Origin: Actinomycetota bacterium
GTDB taxonomy: Bacteria > Actinomycetota > Acidimicrobiia > Acidimicrobiales > Ilumatobacteraceae
Reading direction: 5' to 3'
Length of the DNA: 45,210 bases
NCBI GenBank assembly: GCA_027730505.1
Contig: JAQCGT010000010.1
Span: forward strand, 1-45,210
The notes under the pieces are model-generated. The model saw nothing but the letters and a program-made list of their open reading frames with translations. It did no database searches and was not told the origin of the DNA. The translations under genes were made by a program, and so were the position numbers. This document shows positions 7,992-15,858 of the stretch, piece after piece (the stretch's first letter is position 1; every line of letters begins with the position of its first letter).

Positions 7992-9050
7992 ATGGTGTTG
8001 ACGCGTTTCGATCGCGAGCGAGAGGCATTGGGGGAACTCTTCGCTGACCTTCCCCGATATCGCAGCGACCAGATCTGGCGTGCCATCTACTACGAGGGCG
8101 ATGACCCGATGCAGTGGACAGCCCTCTCACTGCAGTTGCGCGAGCGAGTCGCCGAGGTGCTGCCGACCGCCTTGACACCCGTGCACACGTCGATCAGCGA
8201 TGACGGTGACACCCAGAAGATGCTCTGGGAGCTCGCCGATGGTTCACGTATCGAGTCGGTGCTGATGCTCTATCCGGATCGTGCAACGGTCTGTATCTCC
8301 ACTCAGGCAGGTTGCGCGATGGCCTGTAGTTTCTGCGCCACTGGTCAGGCAGGATTCACTCGGCACCTCAGCGTCGGCGAGATCGTCGAGCAAGTCGCAA
8401 GAGCTCGGCAGGCTGCGATTTCGAGGGGTAGACGGCTTTCGAACATCGTCGTCATGGGCATGGGAGAGCCGCTCGCCAATGAGCGCGCACTCTGGCCCTC
8501 CGTCGAACGGGTTCATCGAGAGTACGAACTGAGCGCACGCCACATCACCGTGTCGACCGTCGGACTCGTCGCCGGCATCGATCGACTGGCTGATCGGCCC
8601 TTACCCGTGAACCTCGCTGTCTCGCTGCACGCTGCTGATGACGAGCTGAGGAACCAATTGGTCCCGATCAATCGTCGCCATCCCATTGACGATCTCATAG
8701 CGTCGTGCAGCCGCTACCTCGAGAAACGGCGGCGGCGCATCAGCTTTGAATGGGCCATGATCGACGGCGTCAATGACCGCGACTCAGACGCTGAGAAACT
8801 CGCTTCGCTGTGCCATCGCCTCAGCCCGTCGGCACATGTGAACCTCATCCCGCTCAATCCCACCCCCGGCTACCCGGTCCGAGGAAGTGACCGCAAGACG
8901 ATTGCGCGTTTCTGTGACACGTTGGAACGCCACGGCGTCAACGTGACCGTCCGACGAAACCGGGGGGACGAGATCGATGCCGCCTGTGGGCAGCTGGCCG
9001 CTGGACAACCCGTCCGTCTGGGACGACGCCCGAGCGGCGGTGGATCATGA
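7992..9050 (+). CDS. rlmN: 23S rRNA (A2503-C2)/tRNA (A37-C2) methyltransferase RlmN
   Basis: Radical-SAM enzyme that methylates C2 of A2503 in 23S rRNA and A37 in some tRNAs. 352 residues. Seen: CxxxCxxC cluster motif C108-AMA-C112-SF-C115, the upstream conserved C101 (TVCISTQAGC), MGMGEPLAN, the SAM-binding SLHAADD region, and the methyl-carrying cysteine near 332 in DAACGQL. Both mechanistic cysteines are intact. It starts 7 bases after the mshD stop; ATG 7992 and GTG 7995 are adjacent candidates. The stop overlaps the next gene as ATGA. Confidence 0.94.
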   Translation: MVLTRFDREREALGELFADLPRYRSDQIWRAIYYEGDDPMQWTALSLQLRERVAEVLPTALTPVHTSISDDGDTQKMLWELADGSRIESVLMLYPDRATVCISTQAGCAMACSFCATGQAGFTRHLSVGEIVEQVARARQAAISRGRRLSNIVVMGMGEPLANERALWPSVERVHREYELSARHITVSTVGLVAGIDRLADRPLPVNLAVSLHAADDELRNQLVPINRRHPIDDLIASCSRYLEKRRRRISFEWAMIDGVNDRDSDAEKLASLCHRLSPSAHVNLIPLNPTPGYPVRGSDRKTIARFCDTLERHGVNVTVRRNRGDEIDAACGQLAAGQPVRLGRRPSGGGS

Positions 9051-9838
9051 CGGACATCGTCGCCCGACTCAATGACGTCACCTTCGTCCGCGACGACCGG
9101 AGCATTCTCGAACCTCTCAATCTCTGCATCAACCACGGCGAGCGCTGGCTGATCCTCGGGGCCAACGGCAGTGGAAAGTCGACGGTGGTTCGAATGCTGG
9201 CGTTGACCGAACATCCTTCATCGGGTTCGGTCGAGGTGCTCGGAGGGCGGCTGGGACGAGTCGACGTGAGGACGCTGCGCCGTCACATTGGATACTCAGC
9301 TCCAGGTCTCGCGAATCGGCTACGCCCCGACATCGCCGCAGTGGACGTCGTGGTAACCGCACTCAATGCCGCCCTCGAACCTTGGTGGCATAGGTACTCC
9401 GAGGCAGACTACGACGAGGCGAGAAGGCACCTTTCGGGTCTGGGTGTCGGCGCCCGCGCCACGGACTCCTTCGGATCGCTGTCATCTGGCGAGCGGCAAC
9501 GAGTACTTCTTGCACGGACCCTGATGACAGGAGCCGATCTCATTCTGCTTGACGAGCCGTTCACCGGGCTCGACCTCGGGGCTCGCGAGGACTTGATCAC
9601 CGCGTTGGACACATTGATGGCTGACGAGTCCTTTCCAGCTGTCGTACTCGTAACGCATCATCTCGAGGAAGTCCCGAGTGGCATCACCCATCTCCTCGGC
9701 CTCCGACAGGGTCGGAGCGTGTACTCAGGTCCGAGCGGTCAAGGAATAACGAGCAACGTTGTGAGCGAGATCTTCGACATGACACTCACGATCCACCGTG
9801 GGAGCGATGGACGCTTCAGCGCTCGGGTTCAGCGCTGA
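9047..9838 (+). CDS. ABC-type ATPase subunit, partner unknown
   Basis: 263-residue nucleotide-binding protein. Walker A GANGSGKST (38-46), signature LSSGERQ, Walker B LILLDEP, and the H-loop in VLVTHHLEEVP are all intact. It resembles single-domain importers' ATPases of the ModF/YlmA-like type, but no permease or binding protein gene is near, so substrate and direction are unknown. It overlaps rlmN by four bases and is the third gene of the mshD unit. Its 3' end overlaps the convergent SRPBCC gene by 23 bases. Confidence 0.85.
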   Translation: MTDIVARLNDVTFVRDDRSILEPLNLCINHGERWLILGANGSGKSTVVRMLALTEHPSSGSVEVLGGRLGRVDVRTLRRHIGYSAPGLANRLRPDIAAVDVVVTALNAALEPWWHRYSEADYDEARRHLSGLGVGARATDSFGSLSSGERQRVLLARTLMTGADLILLDEPFTGLDLGAREDLITALDTLMADESFPAVVLVTHHLEEVPSGITHLLGLRQGRSVYSGPSGQGITSNVVSEIFDMTLTIHRGSDGRFSARVQR

Positions 9839-10256
9839 GAATTGACTCAAGCCGTCGCGCGGCGGCAGACACCTCGGCCTTGACGAGCGATTCGAACGGT
9901 CCGAGGGGCACACGTCCGTCGTAGTCGAGTTCAACTGAGATGAGACTCTCATCCGAGTTCGGCTCAACAGCGAGTCTCAACTCCCAATTCGCATGCCGAC
10001 GGCCATCGAGTTCTGATCGGCTGAAGCGGATTGATTGAGACGACTCAGCGTCCAATCGAACCATGCGGAGACGCTTGGATCTCCTAAGGGGACCGAGGTC
10101 AGCGCGGAGTTCCACCAGCCATGCGTCGGGCCCATCTCGAACGACATCGCCGATGATCGAAACCCAGCGCCCATACCCGGCGAGGTCTCGTAGAGCGCCG
10201 ATCGCAACGTCTGGGGCAGCCGTGATTCGTTCGGTGGTTGAGAGGGCGAAGGCCAT
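9816..10256 (-). CDS. SRPBCC/polyketide-cyclase-like protein
   Basis: 146 residues with the pattern of a START/SRPBCC helix-grip protein: STTERITAAPDVAIGALRDLAGYGRWVSII at the N-terminus, the middle strands of a ligand-cavity sheet, and a long C-terminal helix (VKAEVSAAARRLESIL). These proteins bind small hydrophobic ligands or act as cyclases; the ligand is not predictable. It starts one base after the DUF3499 stop and is surely cotranscribed with it. Its end overlaps the ABC ATPase gene. Confidence 0.7.
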   Translation of the reverse strand: MAFALSTTERITAAPDVAIGALRDLAGYGRWVSIIGDVVRDGPDAWLVELRADLGPLRRSKRLRMVRLDAESSQSIRFSRSELDGRRHANWELRLAVEPNSDESLISVELDYDGRVPLGPFESLVKAEVSAAARRLESILSAEPER

Positions 10257-10257
10257 G

Positions 10258-10677
10258 TCACTGCCTCATCGGAGTTCCACGGAAGGCACGTTCGAGAAGG
10301 GGGGGCAGCGACTCACCTGGTTCTGGCTCGCCATCGAATCTTGTCTCCGCGGAACACTCAGCAGCGGGCTCATCCGACGTGACGAATTCAAGTTGCTCGC
10401 CACTTCTGGCCTTGGATGGTCTCGCCGGGGATCGACGCTTCGGAGTCCCAACCTGTGGCCCGGCGGCAAAGAGCTTCGGCACGGGTTCGCGCTCATCATC
10501 GATCGACCAACCCCTCGGAAGTCGAAGGGAATCAGCGTGTGTGACACATAAACCCGACACTGCATCGGAAGACTCGGCACCAATCGGAGCGAGCCAAACG
10601 ATGAGGCGATCATGCAAGATGCGATATTCGACGGCCGCAGGCTCTGAGCAGCCAGGACGATCGCAACGCGCAGACAC
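10258..10677 (-). CDS. DUF3499 family small zinc-binding protein
   Basis: 139 residues. The first 60 match the actinobacterial DUF3499 pattern: CDRPGCSEPAAVEYRI, WLAPI, LCVTHADSLRLPRGW. C5, C10, C44 and H47 could form one zinc site. The remainder is a polar, probably disordered tail. Function unknown in the family. The GTG start is placed exactly 6 nt after a TAGCCT -10, which lies just downstream of the tRNA-Val gene; the promoter's -35 region therefore falls inside the tRNA. First of two genes with the SRPBCC protein. Confidence 0.75.
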   Translation of the reverse strand: MSARCDRPGCSEPAAVEYRILHDRLIVWLAPIGAESSDAVSGLCVTHADSLRLPRGWSIDDEREPVPKLFAAGPQVGTPKRRSPARPSKARSGEQLEFVTSDEPAAECSAETRFDGEPEPGESLPPLLERAFRGTPMRQ

Positions 10678-10683
10678 GCTGCG

Positions 10684-10689
10684 AGGCTA
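10684..10689 (-). promoter_or_regulatory. -10 element, leaderless start of DUF3499 gene
   Basis: TAGCCT on the minus strand, 6 nt before the GTG at 10677 and 7 bases past the tRNA-Val 3' end. Confidence 0.5.
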
Positions 10690-10695
10690 ACGCAG

Positions 10696-10768
10696 TGGGC
10701 GATACGGGCCTCGATCCCATGACCTCCACGGTGTGAACGTGGCGCTCTTCCAACTGAGCTAATCGCCC
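10696..10768 (-). tRNA. tRNA-Val (CAC anticodon)
   Basis: 73-nt cloverleaf: acceptor GGGCGAT/ATCGCCC, D-arm GCTC/GAGC, anticodon stem CCACG/CGTGG with loop TTCACAC (anticodon CAC), 5-nt variable loop, T-stem ATGGG/CCCGT with loop ATCGAGG, discriminator A. CCA is not encoded. The T-loop begins with A rather than T at position 54, which is unusual but tolerated. A TAGCGT hexamer (minus strand, 10781-10786) is a plausible -10. Confidence 0.95.
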
Positions 10769-10780
10769 TCAGGAATCGGC

Positions 10781-10786
10781 ACGCTA
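10781..10786 (-). promoter_or_regulatory. candidate -10 for tRNA-Val
   Basis: TAGCGT on the minus strand, 12 nt before the first tRNA base, giving a 5' leader of about six nucleotides. Confidence 0.4.
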
Positions 10787-10817
10787 TCAGCCGCGTAGCA
10801 GCACGACACTGCTGCGC

Positions 10818-11240
10818 TCACCGTCCAAGTCGGAGACAGACAACGCGTGGTTCGATAGCCCAAGTCGACGCGTCTGGCGCCACCGCAACCAGATCTCCGG
10901 CCGCGTTGGCAGCTTCGAGACACCACCGTGAAGCGAGCGCAAGCGACTCATCTTCACCCGGCCACGTCGGATCGCTGTCGATCGTGAGTGAGCCCACGGT
11001 CTCCACTCTTGCTGCAATCAGTCCGGATCGGTCCTCGCCCGCCAGCGAGAGTGCCTCCTCGCAGGTCAATACTTCAATACCGCTGATTCGACCGTCCCAC
11101 CCTTGTGTTGGGAGAACCATGCAGTCACCGACGACTAGATCCAGAAGGGTCACCGTACGGTCTCGGGTTGATCCAAGCGCCGCTGCCCCAACGATGAGTA
11201 CGACTAGCCCAAGTGATGCGAAAAGGCCTCGGCGAGTCAC
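10818..11240 (-). CDS. membrane-anchored four-cysteine extracytoplasmic protein (septum-formation-like)
   Basis: 140 residues. Basic N-terminus and one membrane segment (about 6-24), then an exported domain with cysteines at 40, 60, 107 and 135, likely two disulphides. The pattern VGDC...VLTC...WC...VVCL recalls actinobacterial septum-formation/LppU-like domains, but the match is weak. Its cysteine layout and end (RVVCLRLGR) echo the exported domain of the J-domain protein directly upstream (GRVCLKQQ). GTG start overlapping that gene's stop as GTGA. Function unknown. Confidence 0.6.
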   Translation of the reverse strand: MTRRGLFASLGLVVLIVGAAALGSTRDRTVTLLDLVVGDCMVLPTQGWDGRISGIEVLTCEEALSLAGEDRSGLIAARVETVGSLTIDSDPTWPGEDESLALASRWCLEAANAAGDLVAVAPDASTWAIEPRVVCLRLGR

Positions 11241-11806
11241 TGCTGCTTCAGACAGACGCGTCCAAGTCCAAGGCGATCGAGATAACCGATGGCACCGTCA
11301 GAGCAGACCGAATCGGTGGGGACCAGATTCTCGACGACGAGGTCACTCTCCGTTCCAGTGCACGAAACCTCCCGGGCGAAGCCAGTGGCATCGACTTCCA
11401 CGCACGAACCGGCCTGGATGACCCCATCGGGCCCCATCTCCCGACTCGAAGGTGCCAACGCTGCGCTGACGAGTACTGCGGTACTGCCGACCCCTGCCAG
11501 GACCACAACGAATCTCCACGGAAATCGAGCAGGGACAACCTGTGCGATCGTTGGCCGCGCCGACCTGACGACCGGAGATGTCGATGATTCTGACCGGCGG
11601 CCCCGGTCGTAGTCCGCTCGCCGTGTGGGATCTGAGAGCACCCGATAGGCCTCGTTGAGCTCAGCCATACCATCACTTGACTTCGCTCCCGATCGGTCTG
11701 GGTGCAGATGGCGCGCAAGTTCCCGATACCTGTTTCGGATCTCGGAGTCCGATGCGCCCGGAGCAAGGCCGAGTACCCGGTAGTGATCGCCGTGAGAAGA
11801 GGACAT
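11237..11806 (-). CDS. membrane J-domain protein with exported four-cysteine domain
   Basis: 189 residues. N-terminal J-domain (about 7-68) with intact HPD at 35-37 in ARHLHPDRSG and the closing DYDRG helix, so it can in principle stimulate a DnaK-type chaperone in the cytosol. No Gly/Phe or zinc-finger domain, so it is not DnaJ proper. A membrane segment follows (about 97-118), then an exported domain with cysteines 135, 149, 168 and 185. It starts immediately after the dehydrogenase stop codon and overlaps the next gene by GTGA. Confidence 0.75.
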   Translation of the reverse strand: MSSSHGDHYRVLGLAPGASDSEIRNRYRELARHLHPDRSGAKSSDGMAELNEAYRVLSDPTRRADYDRGRRSESSTSPVVRSARPTIAQVVPARFPWRFVVVLAGVGSTAVLVSAALAPSSREMGPDGVIQAGSCVEVDATGFAREVSCTGTESDLVVENLVPTDSVCSDGAIGYLDRLGLGRVCLKQQ

Positions 11807-12712
11807 TCAGTATCCGACGAGGTGATCCACTACGCCTATCGGCGGCTGGCCGGCCGCAATCCTTCGAACATTTTCGGTGATTCGTTCGGAGAGCAGCGGA
11901 ACTGCCATCTCAGGCGTGTTCCCTACATGAGGAGTGACGATGCAATTTGGCATTGCCCAGAGCGGATGCTCATCCGGCAAGGGCTCCGGATCGGTGACGT
12001 CAAGCGCAGCGCCGCCGATTGAACCGGTGGCGAGCGCGTTCACGAGGTCATCGGTCACGATGTGTCGGCCTCTCGCAACGTTCACCACCCACGCATGAGG
12101 CTCCATCAGGCCGAATTCATTCGCGCTCATGAGCCCCACGGTCTCCGGTGTCAGAGCGAGAGCGAGAACGACGAGGTCCGCTCCTGGGAGTGCGTGGTGC
12201 AACTGGTCGGTTCCGAGCACTTCGGCAACCCCGTCCATCGGCTCGATTCGCCGCCGAACCACGGTGATCCGGCATCGAAAGGGCTTCAGGAGGCTGACCA
12301 GTGATTCGGTGATTCCTCCACCACCGACGATGGTGACACGAGCACCGATGAGATTCCGCCCAACCGGCCGTGACCACGTGCCTACCCGCGCATACGCGGC
12401 GAGGTGTCGCATGCCTGCGAGAGAGAGTCCGAGAGCGTGCTCGGCGACGGGTTCGGCGTACACACCCTTACCGCACGTCCAGATTCGATCACTGTCGACC
12501 AGGTGAATGAAGTTCTCGACGCCAGCGAAGGGCAACTGCACCCACCTGATGTTGGGGCACTCGTCGAGAAGACGAGACAGCGCGTCGACATCTCGTGGGT
12601 CGCCCCACACAAGACCGTCTGCCAATGACGCCTCCACAATGGTGGCACCGCCCGCAACCGCAGCGTCAGCCATCCAAGCCGGCGCACGTTCTGGAGCAAC
12701 GACGATGCGCAT
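11807..12712 (-). CDS. D-isomer-specific 2-hydroxyacid dehydrogenase
   Basis: NAD(P)-dependent reductase/dehydrogenase of 2-oxo/2-hydroxy acids, 301 residues. Visible: catalytic R214 (NVARG), E243 (DPEP) and H262 (TPHVGNT), and a glycine-rich cofactor loop TIVGGGGITESLVSLL near 127-142 that replaces the usual GxGxxG spacing. Substrate not predictable. First gene of a unit with the J-domain and four-cysteine proteins; functional relation unclear. Leaderless TATCGT promoter. Confidence 0.82.
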   Translation of the reverse strand: MRIVVAPERAPAWMADAAVAGGATIVEASLADGLVWGDPRDVDALSRLLDECPNIRWVQLPFAGVENFIHLVDSDRIWTCGKGVYAEPVAEHALGLSLAGMRHLAAYARVGTWSRPVGRNLIGARVTIVGGGGITESLVSLLKPFRCRITVVRRRIEPMDGVAEVLGTDQLHHALPGADLVVLALALTPETVGLMSANEFGLMEPHAWVVNVARGRHIVTDDLVNALATGSIGGAALDVTDPEPLPDEHPLWAMPNCIVTPHVGNTPEMAVPLLSERITENVRRIAAGQPPIGVVDHLVGY

Positions 12713-12718
12713 GCGGAA

Positions 12719-12724
12719 ACGATA
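12719..12724 (-). promoter_or_regulatory. -10 element, leaderless start of 2-hydroxyacid dehydrogenase
   Basis: TATCGT on the minus strand, 6 nt before the ATG at 12712. Confidence 0.5.
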
Positions 12725-12754
12725 CCGAAGGCCGGTTGTAGGCCAGTCACCGAC

Positions 12755-14188
12755 CTATTCGGCGATGTTGAGCATGACGTGCTTGAGGCGGGTGTAGTCC
12801 TCGAGCGAATATGCAGAGAGATCTTTCCCGTGACCTGAGTGTTTGAACCCTCCATGAGGCATCTCCGCCACCAATGGAATGTGAGTGTTCACCCAGACAC
12901 ATCCGAAGTCGAGGTCGCGAGCGAAGCGCATTGCCCTGCCGACATCACGTGTCCACACACTTGAGGCGAGGCCGTACTCGACGCCGTTCGCACTCTCCAG
13001 CGCTGTTGCGTCATCGGCGAACGCCTGCACCGTGATCACAGGCCCAAAGATCTCCCGTTGACTCATCTCGTCATCGTGGCGCAGGTCAGCGACAACGGTG
13101 GGTTGGATGAAGTAGCCCGCGTCGCCAAGACGCTCACCGCCGGCTACCAGGCGGGTGTGTTCCGGCCGCCGATCCAAGAAGCCACGGACATGCTCGAATT
13201 GGTTCGCATTATTCACGGGCCCAAGGAGGATGTCGTCGCGCTCGGGTGTGCCGATACCCGTCGCGGCAGCGGCTTCGCCGAGCGCGTCAACGAATTCTGC
13301 ATAGACCGACACGTGAGCCAGGACCCTGGTTGCGGCCGTGCAGTCTTGTCCTGCGTTGAAGTACCCGGCGGTGGCGATGCCTTCAACTGCGGCTTCGATG
13401 TCGGCATCGCCAAAGACCAAGACGGGGGCCTTGCCACCGAGTTCGAGGTGCACGCGCTTCAGGTCTCCAGAGGCTGCCGCAGCGACTTCCATACCCGCCC
13501 TGACGGAACCGGTGACCGACACCATCGCTGGGGTGCGATGGTTGACCATCGCGCGACCGGTGTCCCGGTCACCGCAGATCACGTTCAGTACACCAGCAGG
13601 CAGAATCTCGGCGGCGATCTCGGCCAACATCGTCGTGGTCACCGGCGTGGTGTCACTCGGCTTCAACACCACCGTGTTGCCTGCGGCGAGGGCAGGAGCA
13701 AGTTTCCAGACCGCCATCATCATCGGATAATTCCAGGGAGCCACCTGCGCGCAGACGCCTATCGGTTCGCGCCTGATCATCGACGTCATGTCGGCCATGT
13801 ACTCGCCAGCGCTCTTGCCCTCGAGGAGACGCGCTGCGCCCGCAAAGAAGCGAAGCTGGTCGACCATCGGGCCGATCTCTTCGTCCCGATGGACTGAGTA
13901 CGGCTTTCCGCAATTGCGTGATTCAGCAGCCATCAGTCTGTCGCCGGCCGCCTCGACGGCGTCAGCAAATCGGAGAAGGAGCAGTGAACGCTCGGAAGGG
14001 GTCGTGCGCCGCCACGAGGCGAACGCCTTCTCGGCGGCATTCATTGCGTCGTCGACGTCGGCTGGGCCCGAGCACGCTGCTTCGGCGTATGCCTCACCGG
14101 AGCACGGGTCGATGACGTTGGTCCACACGTCACTGCGTGCCGGACGCCACTCACCATCGATGAAGTTCATGATTCGCTCGTTCGTCAT
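12755..14188 (-). CDS. aldehyde dehydrogenase, gamma-aminobutyraldehyde dehydrogenase-like
   Basis: NAD(P)-dependent oxidation of an aldehyde to the acid, 477 residues, full length. Catalytic C283 (GQDCTA), E249 (LELGGKAP) and the APWNYP asparagine are present. The C-terminal stretch VNTHIPLVAEMPHGGFKHSG is the pattern of gamma-aminobutyraldehyde dehydrogenases (PatD/ABALDH) of putrescine breakdown. No amine transaminase or oxidase is adjacent, so the substrate is inferred. It lies 34 bases downstream of the Lrp regulator on the same strand and is probably cotranscribed. AGGA 8 nt before the ATG is a fair Shine-Dalgarno. Confidence 0.85.
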   Translation of the reverse strand: MTNERIMNFIDGEWRPARSDVWTNVIDPCSGEAYAEAACSGPADVDDAMNAAEKAFASWRRTTPSERSLLLLRFADAVEAAGDRLMAAESRNCGKPYSVHRDEEIGPMVDQLRFFAGAARLLEGKSAGEYMADMTSMIRREPIGVCAQVAPWNYPMMMAVWKLAPALAAGNTVVLKPSDTTPVTTTMLAEIAAEILPAGVLNVICGDRDTGRAMVNHRTPAMVSVTGSVRAGMEVAAAASGDLKRVHLELGGKAPVLVFGDADIEAAVEGIATAGYFNAGQDCTAATRVLAHVSVYAEFVDALGEAAAATGIGTPERDDILLGPVNNANQFEHVRGFLDRRPEHTRLVAGGERLGDAGYFIQPTVVADLRHDDEMSQREIFGPVITVQAFADDATALESANGVEYGLASSVWTRDVGRAMRFARDLDFGCVWVNTHIPLVAEMPHGGFKHSGHGKDLSAYSLEDYTRLKHVMLNIAE

Positions 14189-14222
14189 GACGCGTTCCTA
14201 TCAGAACCAAAGAGCTCCGTGA

Positions 14223-14669
14223 TCACGAGACCACGACCCTGAGAATGAACTTGCTCTCCGTCCGTGCCACTGCCACGTCTGAACGAATCCATCGCACGAT
14301 CGCGTCGAGCCCTTCGGCCCCTGCACAGTCCACGAGAACCGAATAGTCCGAAGGTCCTGTGACATAGGCGGCGAAGGCGACCTCGGTCCGGGTTCGTAAC
14401 CGATCCTCGAACTCCTCGGCATCAGCACCGGCGACGAGACCGACTTCGACAAGAGCACGCACGTCCCGACCAAGCGTCGCCGGATCAACGTCGGCGCGAT
14501 AGCCAGTAATCACTCCGTGGCGCTCCATTCGGCGAACGCGATCAGCTGCCGACGAAGGTGCAAGATGTATCTGCTCCGCCAACCTCGTCCACGAGATACG
14601 CCCATCGGTGGCCAGAATTCCGAGTATTCGACGGTCAATATCATCAACTTCCGACAGATCGTGTGCCAT
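14223..14669 (-). CDS. Lrp/AsnC-family transcriptional regulator
   Basis: 148 residues. N-terminal winged helix-turn-helix (about 10-60: DIDRRILGILATDGRISWTRLAEQIHLAPSSAADRVRRME) and a C-terminal RAM/AsnC ligand domain (ALVEVGLVAG..., YVTGPSDYSVLVDC). These regulators usually sense amino acids. It is divergent from alanine dehydrogenase, the classic arrangement for an AldR-type activator/repressor, and upstream of an aldehyde dehydrogenase. I prefer the ATG at 14669 (leaderless distance from CATAAT) over the ATG at 14687, which would lie within the promoter. Confidence 0.88.
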   Translation of the reverse strand: MAHDLSEVDDIDRRILGILATDGRISWTRLAEQIHLAPSSAADRVRRMERHGVITGYRADVDPATLGRDVRALVEVGLVAGADAEEFEDRLRTRTEVAFAAYVTGPSDYSVLVDCAGAEGLDAIVRWIRSDVAVARTESKFILRVVVS

Positions 14670-14675
14670 CTGGCG

Positions 14676-14681
14676 ATTATG
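14676..14681 (-). promoter_or_regulatory. -10 element, leaderless start of Lrp gene
   Basis: CATAAT on the minus strand (5 of 6 consensus), 6 nt before the ATG at 14669. The 50-base gap to ald (14670-14719) must also hold the ald promoter and any Lrp site; I see no clear palindrome there. Confidence 0.5.
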
Positions 14682-14719
14682 ACGCACACAAACCTCACAT
14701 CAAAGGTTGTGCCGTTGCG

Positions 14720-15820
14720 ATGATGCCCGACATGACGAACACGCTCTCCCTCACCCGAATCGGCGTTCCAGCGGAGGTGAAGGCCGACGAGAGGCGCATC
14801 GCCTTGACTCCTGATGGAGCAGGCGAACTCGTCGCACGAGGAGCGTCGGTCGTAATTCAAACCGGGGCCGGACTCGGTGCTGGCTTCAACGACGATGAAT
14901 ACCGTGCTGCAGGCGCAACGATCGGTTCGGTCGACGAGGCGTGGGCCGCCGATCTCGTCCTGAAGGTAAAAGAGCCCAAGGAAGACGAATTTGCTCAACT
15001 CCGTGCGGATTTGACGCTCTTCACCTACTTGCACCTCGCTGCGTATCCAGCCGTTGCTCAGGCACTGATGGAGGCCGGAACGACCGCGTTCGCGTACGAG
15101 ACCGTGACCGATGCCGATGGAGGGCTTCCCCTGCTGGCACCGATGAGCACCATTGCCGGAGCACTCGCCGCACAGATGGGTGTGCACCACCTCAGCGCCC
15201 ACCTCGGAGGCGCAGGAATCCTTGCCGGCGGGGCACCGGGAGTCCCTCCCGCACGTGCCGTCGTCATCGGTGCAGGAAATGTGGGTTGGACCGCTGCTCG
15301 CAACCTCCTCGGGCTCGGCGCCGAGGTCGTCGTAATCGATCGAGATCTCAGTCGCTTGGCGTGGGTTGACCAACACGCCACGGGTAGGTGCACAACTGTG
15401 GCAGCGACGCGACCGGCGATCGCGCGTGCCGTCGCCAACGCCGATCTCGTCATCGGAGCGGTCCTCGTAGCCGGCGATCGCGCGCCTGTCGTCGTCGACG
15501 AGGACATGGTGCGCTCGATGCGTCCAGCATCGGTCATCGTCGACGTCGCCGTGGATCAGGGCGGCTGCATCGCGACCACCAGCGAAACCACCCATCGAGA
15601 ACCGACACGAGTGGTTCATGGCGTCGTGCACTATGCGGTCGGCAACATGCCCGGCGCAGTTCCGAGGACCTCGACGCTCGCACTGACCAACGCGACACTC
15701 CCGCGGATCGTGGAGTTGGCGTCTAAGGGCGCACAAGCCGCCGACTCCCCGCTCTTGCTGGGTGGCCTCAACGTGCAGGGCGGATCGATCGTGAATCCCA
15801 CAGTGGCCGCTGCGCTCTAG
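14720..15820 (+). CDS. ald: L-alanine dehydrogenase
   Basis: NAD-dependent interconversion of alanine and pyruvate plus ammonia. 366 residues from ATG 14720 (ATGs at 14723 and 14732 are alternatives; family length about 370). Seen: GVPAEVKADERRIALTPDGA at the N-terminus (substrate arginine), LKVKEP (lysine), YLHLAA (catalytic histidine), VVIGAGNVG nucleotide loop, VIVDVAVDQGGC (catalytic aspartate) and NMPGAVPRTSTLALTNATLP. All are diagnostic for Ald rather than transhydrogenase PntA. Divergent from the Lrp regulator. Confidence 0.95.
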   Translation: MMPDMTNTLSLTRIGVPAEVKADERRIALTPDGAGELVARGASVVIQTGAGLGAGFNDDEYRAAGATIGSVDEAWAADLVLKVKEPKEDEFAQLRADLTLFTYLHLAAYPAVAQALMEAGTTAFAYETVTDADGGLPLLAPMSTIAGALAAQMGVHHLSAHLGGAGILAGGAPGVPPARAVVIGAGNVGWTAARNLLGLGAEVVVIDRDLSRLAWVDQHATGRCTTVAATRPAIARAVANADLVIGAVLVAGDRAPVVVDEDMVRSMRPASVIVDVAVDQGGCIATTSETTHREPTRVVHGVVHYAVGNMPGAVPRTSTLALTNATLPRIVELASKGAQAADSPLLLGGLNVQGGSIVNPTVAAAL

Positions 15821-15846
15821 GTTCTGTGCGACGCCAGCATTCGATC

Positions 15847-15852
15847 TAGGGT
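15847..15852 (+). promoter_or_regulatory. -10 element, leaderless start of F420-type oxidoreductase
   Basis: TAGGGT, 6 nt before the ATG at 15859. Confidence 0.5.
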
Positions 15853-15858
15853 CCGTTG

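Noticed and set aside
10798-10815. Hairpin GCAGCA/TGCTGC after the four-cysteine protein gene
   Set aside because: Short stem without a T-run; too weak to call a terminator.
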